Below, one piece after another: positions 8,245 to 17,169 of a stretch of DNA of 64,000 bases. A program made the position numbers and the translations under genes. Below the pieces are notes generated by a model. The model saw only the letters and a list, made by a program, of their open reading frames with translations, was not told where the DNA came from and did not search any database. The number at the start of each line of letters is the position of its first letter. Position 1 is the first letter of the stretch. The DNA is from an uncultured Bacteroidota bacterium (GTDB taxonomy: Bacteria; Bacteroidota; Bacteroidia; Chitinophagales; Chitinophagaceae). Location: assembly GCA_903929425.1 (NCBI GenBank), contig CAIYUO010000085.1:32313-96312 (forward strand). The letters are read 5' to 3'.

Positions 8245-10167
8245 ATGCATTTTGAGGCGGGACCTTTATTGAAGACTATTGATTCGCCTAGTGACTTAAA
8301 AAAAGTTTCTAGGGATAAACTACATCAGGTGTGCGATGAACTGAGACAATATATTATTGATGTTGTAAGCGTTCAAGGAGGTCATTTTGCTTCTAGCCTT
8401 GGTGTTGTTGAATTAAGTGTTGCCCTTCATTATGTTTACGATACCCCCTTTGATCAATTAGTATGGGATGTGGGTCACCAAGCATATGGTCATAAAATTT
8501 TAACGGGTCGTCGCGATGCATTTGATACAAACAGAAAGTATAACGGATTAAGTGGTTTCCCAAAACGATCCGAAAGCCCATATGACACTTTTGGAGTAGG
8601 TCATTCTTCTACCTCTATATCCGCTGCATTAGGCATGGCGATGGCTGCAAAATATAAGGGTGAAAACAGGAAGTCAGTCGCTATCATTGGAGATGGTTCC
8701 ATGACTGCTGGAATGGCTTTTGAAGCAATGAATCATGCAGGCGTTGCAGATAGTGATGTGCTCATTATTTTAAATGATAATTGCATGAGCATTGACCCTA
8801 ATGTGGGTGCGCTTAAAGAATATTTAACCGATATTAGTGTATCCCCCACTTATAATAAATTCAGAGATGAACTTTGGCAATTAATGGGTAAACTCCCTGT
8901 TGGCAAGCATTTCACAAGAGAGATGGCTTCAAAAGTGGAAGCTGGATTAAAAGGAGTGGTTTCAAAAAGCAGTAATTTATTTGAAGCTTTACAATTAAGG
9001 TATTTTGGACCAATTGATGGTCATAATATTACCAAATTGGTGGATACCTTAAAGGACTTACGTGAAATTCCAGGACCAAAAATTTTACATATTCTAACAG
9101 TGAAAGGTAAGGGTTATGAATTGGCTGAAAAAGACCAAACTAAATGGCATGCACCTGGCTTGTTTGATAAATTAACAGGCGAGATTGTTAAGAAAAAAAT
9201 TGAAACGCCACAGCCTCCAAAATACCAAGACGTATTTGGACACAGCATTTTAGAACTTGCCGAAAATAACCCCAATATCATGGGTGTTACACCGGCTATG
9301 CCGAGTGGATCTTCGCTTAAATTTATGATGGAAGCCATGCCTCACCGTGCATTTGATGTGGGTATTTGCGAACAACATGCAGTTACCTTAAGTGCCGGTT
9401 TAGCAACGCAAGGCTTAAAAGTTTTTTGTAATATTTACAGCTCTTTCATGCAACGCGCCTATGACCAAGTAATACATGATGTGGCCTTGCAAAAACTGCC
9501 AGTGGTATTTTGTTTAGACCGTGCTGGATTAGTGGGTGAGGACGGACCAACGCACCATGGTTGTTATGACATTGCATTTTTTAGATGTATCCCTAACATG
9601 ATTATTGCTGCGCCAATGAATGAACAAGAGTTACGCAATTTGATGTTTACTGCACAATTACCTAGTATAAAATTGCCTTTTGTAATAAGATACCCTCGCG
9701 GCGAAGGTGTCATGGTTGATTGGAAAAAACCATTTGAGGAATTGACCATTGGTAAAGGTCGTAAGTTGAAAGATGGAAAAGACATTGCCATTATTTCATT
9801 TGGACATCCAGGAAATTTTGCGCAAACAGCAATTAGACAATTAAGAATCGACGGCATTGACCCGGCTCATTATGATATTCGTTTTGTAAAACCATTAGAC
9901 GAAGCGCTACTTCATGAGGTATTCCAAAATTATAATAAAATTGTAACTGTTGAAGACGGCACTATTGTTGGTGGTGTGGGTGCTGCTATTTTAGAGTTCA
10001 TGAATACACATGGCTACCAAAGTCAAATTAAGATATTAGGTATTCCAGATGCTATAGTTGAACATGGGACTTTGAAAGAATTACAACAGGAATGTCATTA
10101 TGATGCAAATGCTATTGCAACTGCTGTAAAAACATTATTGGGTCAAATGGTTTTGACGGAAGGATAA
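8245..10167 (+). CDS. dxs: 1-deoxy-D-xylulose-5-phosphate synthase
   Basis: First enzyme of the MEP isoprenoid pathway: condenses pyruvate and glyceraldehyde-3-phosphate with thiamine diphosphate. The 640-residue length is typical. Marks seen are WDVGHQAYGHKILTGRR (near residue 75), the TPP motif GDGSMTAGMAFEAMNHAG...NDN (near 150-178), the pyrimidine domain (about 320-480, with DVGICEQHAVT and VVFCLDRAGLVGEDGPTHHG), and the C-terminal transketolase domain. It is monocistronic and convergent with scpA. Confidence 0.97.
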   Translation: MHFEAGPLLKTIDSPSDLKKVSRDKLHQVCDELRQYIIDVVSVQGGHFASSLGVVELSVALHYVYDTPFDQLVWDVGHQAYGHKILTGRRDAFDTNRKYNGLSGFPKRSESPYDTFGVGHSSTSISAALGMAMAAKYKGENRKSVAIIGDGSMTAGMAFEAMNHAGVADSDVLIILNDNCMSIDPNVGALKEYLTDISVSPTYNKFRDELWQLMGKLPVGKHFTREMASKVEAGLKGVVSKSSNLFEALQLRYFGPIDGHNITKLVDTLKDLREIPGPKILHILTVKGKGYELAEKDQTKWHAPGLFDKLTGEIVKKKIETPQPPKYQDVFGHSILELAENNPNIMGVTPAMPSGSSLKFMMEAMPHRAFDVGICEQHAVTLSAGLATQGLKVFCNIYSSFMQRAYDQVIHDVALQKLPVVFCLDRAGLVGEDGPTHHGCYDIAFFRCIPNMIIAAPMNEQELRNLMFTAQLPSIKLPFVIRYPRGEGVMVDWKKPFEELTIGKGRKLKDGKDIAIISFGHPGNFAQTAIRQLRIDGIDPAHYDIRFVKPLDEALLHEVFQNYNKIVTVEDGTIVGGVGAAILEFMNTHGYQSQIKILGIPDAIVEHGTLKELQQECHYDANAIATAVKTLLGQMVLTEG

Positions 10168-10202
10168 TTAGCAATCCTTCATTTCAAAATAACTTACTGG
10201 TA

Positions 10203-11078
10203 TTAATTCAAACTTGGATCAAAATCGCCCTCCATATTTGATGTAGGTTCATCTTTAAAAGTATCTAAGTCAGCCTTTGTTTCCCATGCATCAAAAGCGT
10301 CTACATGGCCTGGCTCTAAGTCTTCTTCTCTATTTTCATTCCATTCAATGATGAAATTATTGCGACCTTCTCCAACTAGTAATTTCATATACTTTTGCTG
10401 TGAAAGTTCTAAGATAGATAAGAATAAAAATAACGCATGTACGCGGTCCTCGCAAATGTCAAACACCTTTTCAAAAGATACCGTTTTTTCAAGTGCTACT
10501 AAATCTAACAAGTGCGTTCTGCTTCCTTCCATCGTGTAGTTATAACGGACTACCGTATGCACTGGCTTAAATTGGCGATCCTGTAAACGAAGCATTACTT
10601 TTTCAAATGACTTCATTAATTTAAATAAAGTCACGGTTTGTAATTCAGTCCCTTCTGCAGCTTCTTCACCCACCAATGACATTTCATGTTGAATATTTCC
10701 TCGTTTCAACATAAGCATTCTTAAGGCTTCTAAATCTGCCATTTGAACTGCTGCTTCTTTGTATTTTTTGTACTCTAAAATTTTATCTATTAATTCTTGT
10801 CTTGGGTCAATTTCGTTTCCAAGTGCATCAATTTCTTTTCTTGGCAATAAAAGCTTTGCTTTAATGCGCATTAAAGTAGATACGAATAAAATGAATTCAC
10901 TACTTAATTCAATATTTAACTTGTCTTGGTTATGAATAAAATCCAAAAAATCATTTATAATTTTCGTGATTTGGATATTATAAATATCCATTTCATCGCG
11001 CTCAATAAAAAATAATAAAAGATCAAAAGGGCCTTCAAATTGGTCCACTTTAATCGAATAATTGGCATGTTGACTCAT
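10203..11078 (-). CDS. scpA: Segregation and condensation protein A
   Basis: Kleisin subunit of the SMC-ScpAB condensin. Typical N-terminus YSIKVDQFEGPFDLLLFFIE and a helical KAKLLLPRKE segment near residue 95, followed by a C-terminal winged helix. It has 291 residues with an acidic tail (EENREEDLEPGHVD region and beyond) that is longer than in the short Gram-positive forms. scpB is not adjacent. Convergent with dxs, 35 bp between stops. Confidence 0.92.
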   Translation of the reverse strand: MSQHANYSIKVDQFEGPFDLLLFFIERDEMDIYNIQITKIINDFLDFIHNQDKLNIELSSEFILFVSTLMRIKAKLLLPRKEIDALGNEIDPRQELIDKILEYKKYKEAAVQMADLEALRMLMLKRGNIQHEMSLVGEEAAEGTELQTVTLFKLMKSFEKVMLRLQDRQFKPVHTVVRYNYTMEGSRTHLLDLVALEKTVSFEKVFDICEDRVHALFLFLSILELSQQKYMKLLVGEGRNNFIIEWNENREEDLEPGHVDAFDAWETKADLDTFKDEPTSNMEGDFDPSLN

Positions 11079-11181
11079 AGTTTACAAAGAAAAGGAAACC
11101 GCCGTAATTTCCCTTCAAATAGCCAACTATTTATCCACCTTTTAGGTGAAAAATAGCCATCTTTGTGTGAAATTTTACAGA

Positions 11182-12078
11182 ATGTTTAATAAGTGGGCTA
11201 ACTGGCTTGTTTTTTCGCTCCTTTCCATTATTTGGGGTAGTTCCTTTATTTTAATGAAAGATGGTTTAAAGGCTTTTACACCCTATCAGGTTGCCTCTTT
11301 AAGAATGTTGTCAGCCGGGTTAATTTTATTACCATTTGCCTATAAAGCTTTCAAATTAATCCCAACTAAAAAAATGGGCTTGGTGGTGCTTTCCGGCATA
11401 TTGGGGAATTTTATACCTGCCTACTTATTTTGTATTGCCGAAACCCAAATTGATAGTTCATTAGCCGGCATACTCAATTCACTTACACCCATGTTCACCA
11501 TTATTGTAGGTGTGCTTTTTTTTAACGTACAAACCAATAAGGTAAAAATCATTGGGATGATCATAGGATTTATTGGACTTAGCTTTTTATTAGCCTCAGG
11601 AAAGGACGTTAGTTTTCATAATTTATCCTATGCTGCATTGGTATTATTGGCAACCCTATTTTACGGTATCAACGTAAATATTGTTGGTCGGTATATGCAA
11701 AATATGGGTTCCTTAAATATCGCTTCCGTCGCATTTGTATTTTTAATTATTCCCAGCATTTGTGTTTTATTTTTTACTGGTTATTTTGATTATCAATTTA
11801 GCGATCCTATTGTTATGCGATCCTTATTGGCAAGTATTTTATTAGGTATCGTGGGCACTTCTATTGCCACCATTTTATTTTATTATTTAGTAAAGCGTGC
11901 TGGTATTTTATTTGGATCGCTTGTTACTTATGGAATACCCGTTATTGCAGTAGCATGGGGCTTTTTTGACGGAGAATTTTTAAATATAATTCAAGTAGCT
12001 AGTTTAGGTCTTATCCTAATTGGCGTGTATATCGTTAATAGAGGAAAATTTGATTTCTTTAAAAAATCATCAATTTAA
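11182..12078 (+). CDS. EamA/DMT-family transporter
   Basis: Ten hydrophobic segments arranged as two EamA repeats: about residues 5-135 (starting WANWLVFSLLSIIWGSSFI) and 145-290 (LVKRAGILFGSLVTYGIPVIAVAWG). This drug/metabolite superfamily exports or takes up small metabolites across the inner membrane; the substrate cannot be predicted. I chose the ATG giving MFNKWANW. An in-frame GTG 36 bases earlier lies before a promoter-like CATCTTTG (11158-11165) and is unlikely. A shared hairpin terminator follows. Confidence 0.9.
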   Translation: MFNKWANWLVFSLLSIIWGSSFILMKDGLKAFTPYQVASLRMLSAGLILLPFAYKAFKLIPTKKMGLVVLSGILGNFIPAYLFCIAETQIDSSLAGILNSLTPMFTIIVGVLFFNVQTNKVKIIGMIIGFIGLSFLLASGKDVSFHNLSYAALVLLATLFYGINVNIVGRYMQNMGSLNIASVAFVFLIIPSICVLFFTGYFDYQFSDPIVMRSLLASILLGIVGTSIATILFYYLVKRAGILFGSLVTYGIPVIAVAWGFFDGEFLNIIQVASLGLILIGVYIVNRGKFDFFKKSSI

Positions 12079-12107
12079 AATTCATCCACTTAATAATAAG
12101 TTTAAAT

Positions 12108-12148
12108 AAAAATGCCCTCTGAAGTATTTACTTTAAGAGGGCATTTTT
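12108..12148. terminator. Bidirectional terminator between EamA transporter and frr
   Basis: 13-bp stem AAAAATGCCCTCT/AGAGGGCATTTTT with a 15-nt loop, flanked by A and T tracts on both sides. It serves the two convergent genes. Confidence 0.92.
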
Positions 12149-12168
12149 TGGTATTATAACCAGGTATG

Positions 12169-12732
12169 TTATACCGTCATAATTTCTTTTTCTTTTGCTT
12201 CTAAATGCTTTTCAACCATCGCAATGTGCTTATCGGTTAATGCTTGAATTTCATCTTCTGCTCCTTTACAAATATCTTCACTCGTACCGTCTTTTTGCAG
12301 TTTTTTTACTTTTTCAATATGGTCTCTTCTAATATTTCGAATGGCCACTTTGCTATGTTCGCCCTCGGCTGCTGCTTTTTTATATAATTCCTTGCGACGC
12401 TCTTCGGTTAAAGGGGGCATGAATAACCTAATATTTATACCGTCATTTTGCGGGGTAATGCCAATATTCGCAGCCATGATAGAACGCTCAATTAAAGCCA
12501 ACATATTTTTTTCCCAAGGCTGAATACTTATGGTTCGGGTGTCTAATACTTGAACATTAGCAACCTGACTGATAGGTGTTGGAGTGCCATAATAATCAAC
12601 ATTGATACCTTCTAATATGGAAGGCGAAGCTTTTCCAGCTCTGATTTTAGAAATTTCAATTTCTAAATGATTGATCGCCTTTTTCATTCCAGCCTCTGCC
12701 TCTGTAGTTATTTTTACTAATTCCTCTGACAT
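12169..12732 (-). CDS. frr: Ribosome recycling factor
   Basis: Splits post-termination ribosomes together with EF-G. The sequence shows the three-helix bundle and the conserved segments RAGKASPSIL, VDYYGTPTPISQVANV, RTISIQPWEK and RIFMPPLTEERRKEL-like residues. I chose the ATG at 12732 (MSEELVKITTE), giving 187 residues, the usual RRF length. The 13 codons further upstream overlap a TAGCTTTG promoter box and are probably not translated. pyrH, a common neighbour, is absent. Confidence 0.97.
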   Translation of the reverse strand: MSEELVKITTEAEAGMKKAINHLEIEISKIRAGKASPSILEGINVDYYGTPTPISQVANVQVLDTRTISIQPWEKNMLALIERSIMAANIGITPQNDGINIRLFMPPLTEERRKELYKKAAAEGEHSKVAIRNIRRDHIEKVKKLQKDGTSEDICKGAEDEIQALTDKHIAMVEKHLEAKEKEIMTV

Positions 12733-12753
12733 AAATTGAATTATTTGAGTAAA

Positions 12754-12761
12754 CAAAGCTA
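12754..12761 (-). promoter_or_regulatory. -7 box of frr promoter
   Basis: TAGCTTTG on the minus strand matches TAnnTTTG, 21 nt before the chosen frr ATG. It supports the shorter protein start. No clear -33 TTG is seen. Confidence 0.5.
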
Positions 12762-12799
12762 AGCAAATCATAGTATTCTACATAAGTCTTTTTTTTATC

Positions 12800-12807
12800 T
12801 ATCTTTG
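12800..12807 (+). promoter_or_regulatory. -7 box of the transketolase-half gene
   Basis: TATCTTTG is a consensus TAnnTTTG match, 20 nt before the ATG. A run of T precedes it. Confidence 0.6.
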
Positions 12808-12827
12808 CCCACATAGAAATAATTTAT

Positions 12828-13667
12828 ATGACAACATCAGAATTAACAAAAATTGCTTCTCAAGTAAGAAGAGATATCGTAAGAATGGTTCATGCACAAC
12901 AAAGTGGACACCCAGGAGGATCATTGGGTTGTACCGACTTTTTAACAGCACTTTATTTTAAGGTAATGAAAATAGATACTCAATTTAAAATTGATGGTAT
13001 CAACGAAGATTTATTTTTCTTATCTAATGGACATATTTCCCCTGTGTTTTATTCGGTATTAGCTAGATCAGGTTATTTTGATGTTAAAGAATTAGCAACA
13101 TTCAGAAAAATTAATTCTCGATTACAAGGACATCCCACAACACACGAAGGTTTACCTGGTATTAGAATTGCGAGTGGTTCATTAGGACAAGGCATGAGTG
13201 TTGCTATTGGTGCAGCACTTACCAAAAAATATAATGGCGACGACCGCATCATATATTCATTACATGGTGATGGTGAATTACAAGAAGGTCAAAACTGGGA
13301 AGCAATCATGTTTGCTGCACATAATAAAGTTGACAACTATATAGCTACTATTGATGTAAATGGCCAACAAATTGACGGGCCTTTAAGTAAGGTATTAAAC
13401 TTAGATAATTTAGAGGATAAATTCAAAGCCTTCCATTGGACTGTTTTACATATGGATGGACACAATATGGAAGAGATTGTTGCTACTTTAGATAAAGCTA
13501 AATCATTGACTGGGCAAGGAAAGCCTATTGTTATTTTAATGAAAACCACTATGGGTAAAGGTGTTGACTTTATGGAAACCGGCCACGAGTGGCATGGTAT
13601 TGCACCAAATGACGAGCAATTAGCAAAAGCCTTAGGTCAATTAGAAGAAACTTTAGGGGATTATTAA
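12828..13667 (+). CDS. Transketolase, N-terminal subunit
   Basis: The 279 residues cover only the thiamine-diphosphate-binding half. Marks are HAQQSGHPGGSLGCTDFLTALY near residue 22 and the TPP motif GDGELQEGQNWEA near 146, ending after the segment MGKGVDFMETGHEWHG. Split transketolases (separate N and C subunits) are common in Bacteroidota, with the C-terminal gene usually next door. Here the next gene is convergent and unrelated, and no C-terminal half occurs in the window. The active enzyme would need a partner encoded elsewhere. The stop overlaps the FtsX-like gene's stop by three bases. Confidence 0.93.
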   Translation: MTTSELTKIASQVRRDIVRMVHAQQSGHPGGSLGCTDFLTALYFKVMKIDTQFKIDGINEDLFFLSNGHISPVFYSVLARSGYFDVKELATFRKINSRLQGHPTTHEGLPGIRIASGSLGQGMSVAIGAALTKKYNGDDRIIYSLHGDGELQEGQNWEAIMFAAHNKVDNYIATIDVNGQQIDGPLSKVLNLDNLEDKFKAFHWTVLHMDGHNMEEIVATLDKAKSLTGQGKPIVILMKTTMGKGVDFMETGHEWHGIAPNDEQLAKALGQLEETLGDY

Positions 13668-14878
13668 TTGATTCGTTCGTAAATTTTTGCAGCTGCTTTT
13701 CGGGACGGAATCCATCCTGCTAAAATTGCAATAACAATAACTAGTGTCATTATGGAAACATAATCTATAAGCATTGGTTGTATTGGGTAATAGTCAATTA
13801 CAAATGACCCCCCTCCTAATTTAATAAAGTGGTACTTGTATTGTAGCCAACAGAAAAGGGATGCTATGCCGCCCCCAATGAATGCACCCAATAAAGCCAT
13901 AATACCAGACAAGATTAAAAATATTTTTTGAATATCCCATTGCGATGCACCCATTGCATTTAATACATGGATGTCTTTTTCTTTTTCTAATACTAACATG
14001 GTTAGCGCGCCTACCAAATTAAAGGATGCTACTACCATGATTAATGCTAGAATACAAAAGATAATCCATTTTTCAACCTGCATGATTTTATATAAATCAA
14101 TATTTTGTTGATACCTATTTTTAATGTCAATGTGCTGCCCTAATATTTTTTGTATTTCAACGCTTGCCATTTTTTCATCTTTTTCGTCTATAGCAATTTC
14201 AATAGCTGAAACTTCAACTGGATTTAAATCAAAAAGATATTGGGCGAACTGTAGATTGGTGAAAACATACTGATCATCAAATTCTTGTTGTACCGAAAAA
14301 GTTCCTGATTGCTGTGCGGTCAAATTATTTAATTGCCCTATTTGAGTTATTGATTTCCCTGACCTATTGACAGCAAATACTTGCAGGGTGTCGCCAATCA
14401 TTTGTTGCATTAATCCCAATTTATTTTCAACACCAATGCCCATGATAAATAACGGGGTTTGCAAATCGCCAATCTTACCTTCACCACGTTTTAAATATTT
14501 GTTGATTTTATTTATGTTGCTGTATGAATTTTCAACACCTTTTATAATAGCAACAGTTTGATACCCACCCTTTACGAGCAGCGCTCTACTTTCAACTACC
14601 CTACTAATTGCTTTAATACCTTTAGTATTTTTTAGCTTTTTATATTGAGCATCATTCAGCGAAAAATATTTTCCATTTTGGGGTGTTACACTCAAGTCTG
14701 CATAAAAATCGGCGTATAACCCTTTTACAACCGACGAAAACCCATTTGAAACACTTAAAATAGTAATGAGTGCTGCCGTGCCAATGGCGATTGCAAATAC
14801 ACTTACCCATGCAATAATTTGAATTGCTTGAAAAGCATACTTCCCTCTAAAATATCGCCAAGCAAATAAAAAATGCAC
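13664..14878 (-). CDS. FtsX/LolC-like ABC transporter permease
   Basis: 404 residues: an N-terminal membrane helix (about 20-48), a periplasmic MacB-type core domain, then three helices of the FtsX domain (about 275-395, with EKEKDIHVLNAMGASQ). Such proteins pair with an ATPase to extract lipoproteins from the inner membrane (LolCDE) or to act as mechanotransmitters. No ATPase gene is adjacent. It starts at a GTG directly after the rbfA stop with no gap, so it is translationally linked to rbfA, an arrangement common in Bacteroidota. Confidence 0.88.
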   Translation of the reverse strand: MHFLFAWRYFRGKYAFQAIQIIAWVSVFAIAIGTAALITILSVSNGFSSVVKGLYADFYADLSVTPQNGKYFSLNDAQYKKLKNTKGIKAISRVVESRALLVKGGYQTVAIIKGVENSYSNINKINKYLKRGEGKIGDLQTPLFIMGIGVENKLGLMQQMIGDTLQVFAVNRSGKSITQIGQLNNLTAQQSGTFSVQQEFDDQYVFTNLQFAQYLFDLNPVEVSAIEIAIDEKDEKMASVEIQKILGQHIDIKNRYQQNIDLYKIMQVEKWIIFCILALIMVVASFNLVGALTMLVLEKEKDIHVLNAMGASQWDIQKIFLILSGIMALLGAFIGGGIASLFCWLQYKYHFIKLGGGSFVIDYYPIQPMLIDYVSIMTLVIVIAILAGWIPSRKAAAKIYERIN

Positions 14879-15223
14879 TTATAAATTTTTTAAAATCTCT
14901 TCCATTTTAAATACATAATCTAGTGTGTCATCAAGGTAAAAGTGCAATACTGGAATACGCCTTAATGAATGTTTCATTTCCTCACCTAGTCTCTTTTTTA
15001 TTTCCCAAGCTTGGGCTTGAATTTTTTTAAAGCAAGCCGCTTGATCATTCACCTGAAATAAGCTTAAATATATGCGCGCCTCTAATAAATCAGGGGTAAC
15101 TTTTACTGACGAAATGGACAACATACCGCCATCCATAATAGTAAGCCCTAATTTTAAGAAAATATCATTCATGGTGTTTTGAATGGCACCTGCTACTTGT
15201 TTTTGTCTTTTACCTTCTTCCAT
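14879..15223 (-). CDS. rbfA: Ribosome-binding factor A
   Basis: A 30S maturation factor with a KH-like fold. The 114 residues start at MEEGKRQKQVAGAIQ. Conserved features are VKVTPDLLEARIYLSLF, RLGEEMKHSLRRIPVLHFYLDDTLDYVFKMEEIL. A TTG three codons upstream is less likely as start. It is divergent from the MsbA-like exporter and abuts the FtsX-like permease gene. Confidence 0.94.
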   Translation of the reverse strand: MEEGKRQKQVAGAIQNTMNDIFLKLGLTIMDGGMLSISSVKVTPDLLEARIYLSLFQVNDQAACFKKIQAQAWEIKKRLGEEMKHSLRRIPVLHFYLDDTLDYVFKMEEILKNL

Positions 15224-15292
15224 AATAATCAAAATCGTTGATTCGCTGTAAAATTAGTTACTTTGCTGATTATTTTGTTGAATAGTTTCAAT

Positions 15293-17110
15293 ATGAAGAA
15301 ATTTATTAGAATCGTTAGCTACATCAAGGAATATAAGGCATATATGGGCCTATATACCCTTTTTATATCGTTGTCCATCATTTTTAGTCTCTTTTCCTTA
15401 AGTATGTTAATGCCCTTTATGGATTTGATATTTGGGAAAGGGGAGTTAATTGGTGTAGTAGCGAATGGGGCGGCTGATTCTGGTAATATCAAGGATATTG
15501 TGTACGGATTTTTACAAAGTAAAATTACACAATATGGAAAAGAGTTTGCGCTGGGTTGGATATGCTTTGGTATTATTGCGGCCGTATTATTAAAGAACCT
15601 GTTTTTGTATTTATCATTTTATTTTTTAGCGCCCATCAGAAATGCGGTTACCAAAAAATATTCAAAATTACTTTACCATAAAATATTACAATTACCTATT
15701 GGCTATTTTACAGAACAACGTAAAGGAGACATTTTAAGTAGATCCTCGAATGATATTTCGGAATTAGAAAATTCAGTAATCGGCGCTTTAGATGGAATGA
15801 TTAAAGAACCTTTAAATATTATTGGTATCGTTATTGTGTTATTTATGATTAGTGTAAAACTAACTTTATTCGTTTTTGTTTTATTGCCATTAGCAGGTTT
15901 GATTGTAGGCAGAATTGGTAATAGTTTAAAAAAACATACCAATAAAGCACAAATAAAATGGGGTGAGATTATGACCCAAATGGAAGAAACTTTAACGGGT
16001 TTAAGAATCATAAAAGCATTTAATGCAGAAGGGCGTGTTAAAAAAAGTTTTTTTAGTTTAGTAGATGAAATATTTTTAATTAAAAATAAAATTTTAAATA
16101 AACGTGATTTAGCTTCCCCATTATCGGAATCCTTGGGTGTCATTATTTTATGTTGTGTATTATGGTTTGGTGGTAAACTTGTATTAAGCGGAGAAATTTT
16201 ATCAGGCAGCTCGTTTATAGGATATGTTGCATTATTCTCACAAATCATTAACCCTTCTAAAGCTTTATCGCAAGCGGTGTATAATGTAAACAGAGGTAAT
16301 GCAACACTTGATAGATTGAACGAAATATTAGAAGCACCCATCGTAGTTGAAGAAAAAAAGGACCCTATTGAATTAAAAGGATTTAATGATTCAATTGAAT
16401 TTAAGAACGTAGTTTTTTCTTATCAGGATAACACCATTTTGGAAAATATTAATTTAACCATTCAAAAAGGTAAATCCATTGCACTGGTTGGTTCATCAGG
16501 TGCAGGAAAAAGTACTTTGGCCGATTTAGTACCTCGCTTTCATGATGTAAGTGAAGGTGATTTATTGATAGATGGAAAAAATATTAAAGACTATAGCTTA
16601 AATAGCCTTCGTCATCAAATTAGTATTGTTACACAAGAGCCTATTTTGTTTAATGATACCATTGCTGCTAATATCTCATTGGGCAAGCCTGACGCAACAG
16701 AAGCTGAAATAATAGAAGCTGCAAAAATTGCTAATGCTTATGATTTTATTTCCCATAAAGAAGATGGATTCAATACCATTATTGGTGATCGTGGTAGTAA
16801 ATTAAGTGGAGGCGAGCGTCAACGATTAACCATCGCCAGAGCTGTTTTGAAAAATCCTCCAATTTTAATTTTAGATGAAGCCACTTCGGCCTTAGATACG
16901 GAGAGTGAAAAATTGGTACAAGACGCCATCAATAATATGATGAAAAACAGAACATCTATTGTGATTGCCCACCGACTATCTACTATTCGACATGCGGACG
17001 AAATTATTGTATTGCAAAAAGGAAATATTGTTGAGCGCGGAAATCATGATTCATTACTTGCAGAAAATGGATACTATCGAAAATTAATCGAAATGCAAGA
17101 GGTTAAATAA
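15293..17110 (+). CDS. MsbA-like ABC exporter (permease-ATPase)
   Basis: A half-transporter of about 605 residues, which acts as a homodimer or heterodimer. Six transmembrane helices occupy the first 320 residues, with the coupling segment GYFTEQRKGDILSRSSNDI. The ATPase domain has Walker A GSSGAGKST, signature LSGGERQR, Walker B ILILDEATSALD and the H-loop IAHRLST. It probably flips lipid A-core or another lipid. The start is the ATG giving MKKFIRIV; a TTG ten codons earlier coincides with a promoter-like TTACTTTG (15258-15265). A hairpin terminator follows. Confidence 0.92.
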   Translation: MKKFIRIVSYIKEYKAYMGLYTLFISLSIIFSLFSLSMLMPFMDLIFGKGELIGVVANGAADSGNIKDIVYGFLQSKITQYGKEFALGWICFGIIAAVLLKNLFLYLSFYFLAPIRNAVTKKYSKLLYHKILQLPIGYFTEQRKGDILSRSSNDISELENSVIGALDGMIKEPLNIIGIVIVLFMISVKLTLFVFVLLPLAGLIVGRIGNSLKKHTNKAQIKWGEIMTQMEETLTGLRIIKAFNAEGRVKKSFFSLVDEIFLIKNKILNKRDLASPLSESLGVIILCCVLWFGGKLVLSGEILSGSSFIGYVALFSQIINPSKALSQAVYNVNRGNATLDRLNEILEAPIVVEEKKDPIELKGFNDSIEFKNVVFSYQDNTILENINLTIQKGKSIALVGSSGAGKSTLADLVPRFHDVSEGDLLIDGKNIKDYSLNSLRHQISIVTQEPILFNDTIAANISLGKPDATEAEIIEAAKIANAYDFISHKEDGFNTIIGDRGSKLSGGERQRLTIARAVLKNPPILILDEATSALDTESEKLVQDAINNMMKNRTSIVIAHRLSTIRHADEIIVLQKGNIVERGNHDSLLAENGYYRKLIEMQEVK

Positions 17111-17118
17111 CCCATAAA

Positions 17119-17148
17119 AAAAGCCCTGACAATTAAATCAGGGCTTTT
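17119..17148. terminator. Bidirectional terminator, MsbA-like exporter / DksA-like gene
   Basis: 11-bp perfect stem AAAAGCCCTGA/TCAGGGCTTTT with an 8-nt loop lies between convergent genes and has A and T tracts on both sides. Confidence 0.93.
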
Positions 17149-17169
17149 ATATTTTCAAGGAGTTATCAT

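Noticed and set aside
11146..11181. Longer EamA transporter with a GTG start
   Set aside because: The extension lies upstream of a promoter-like CATCTTTG and adds no helix; the ATG at 11182 gives the normal N-terminus.
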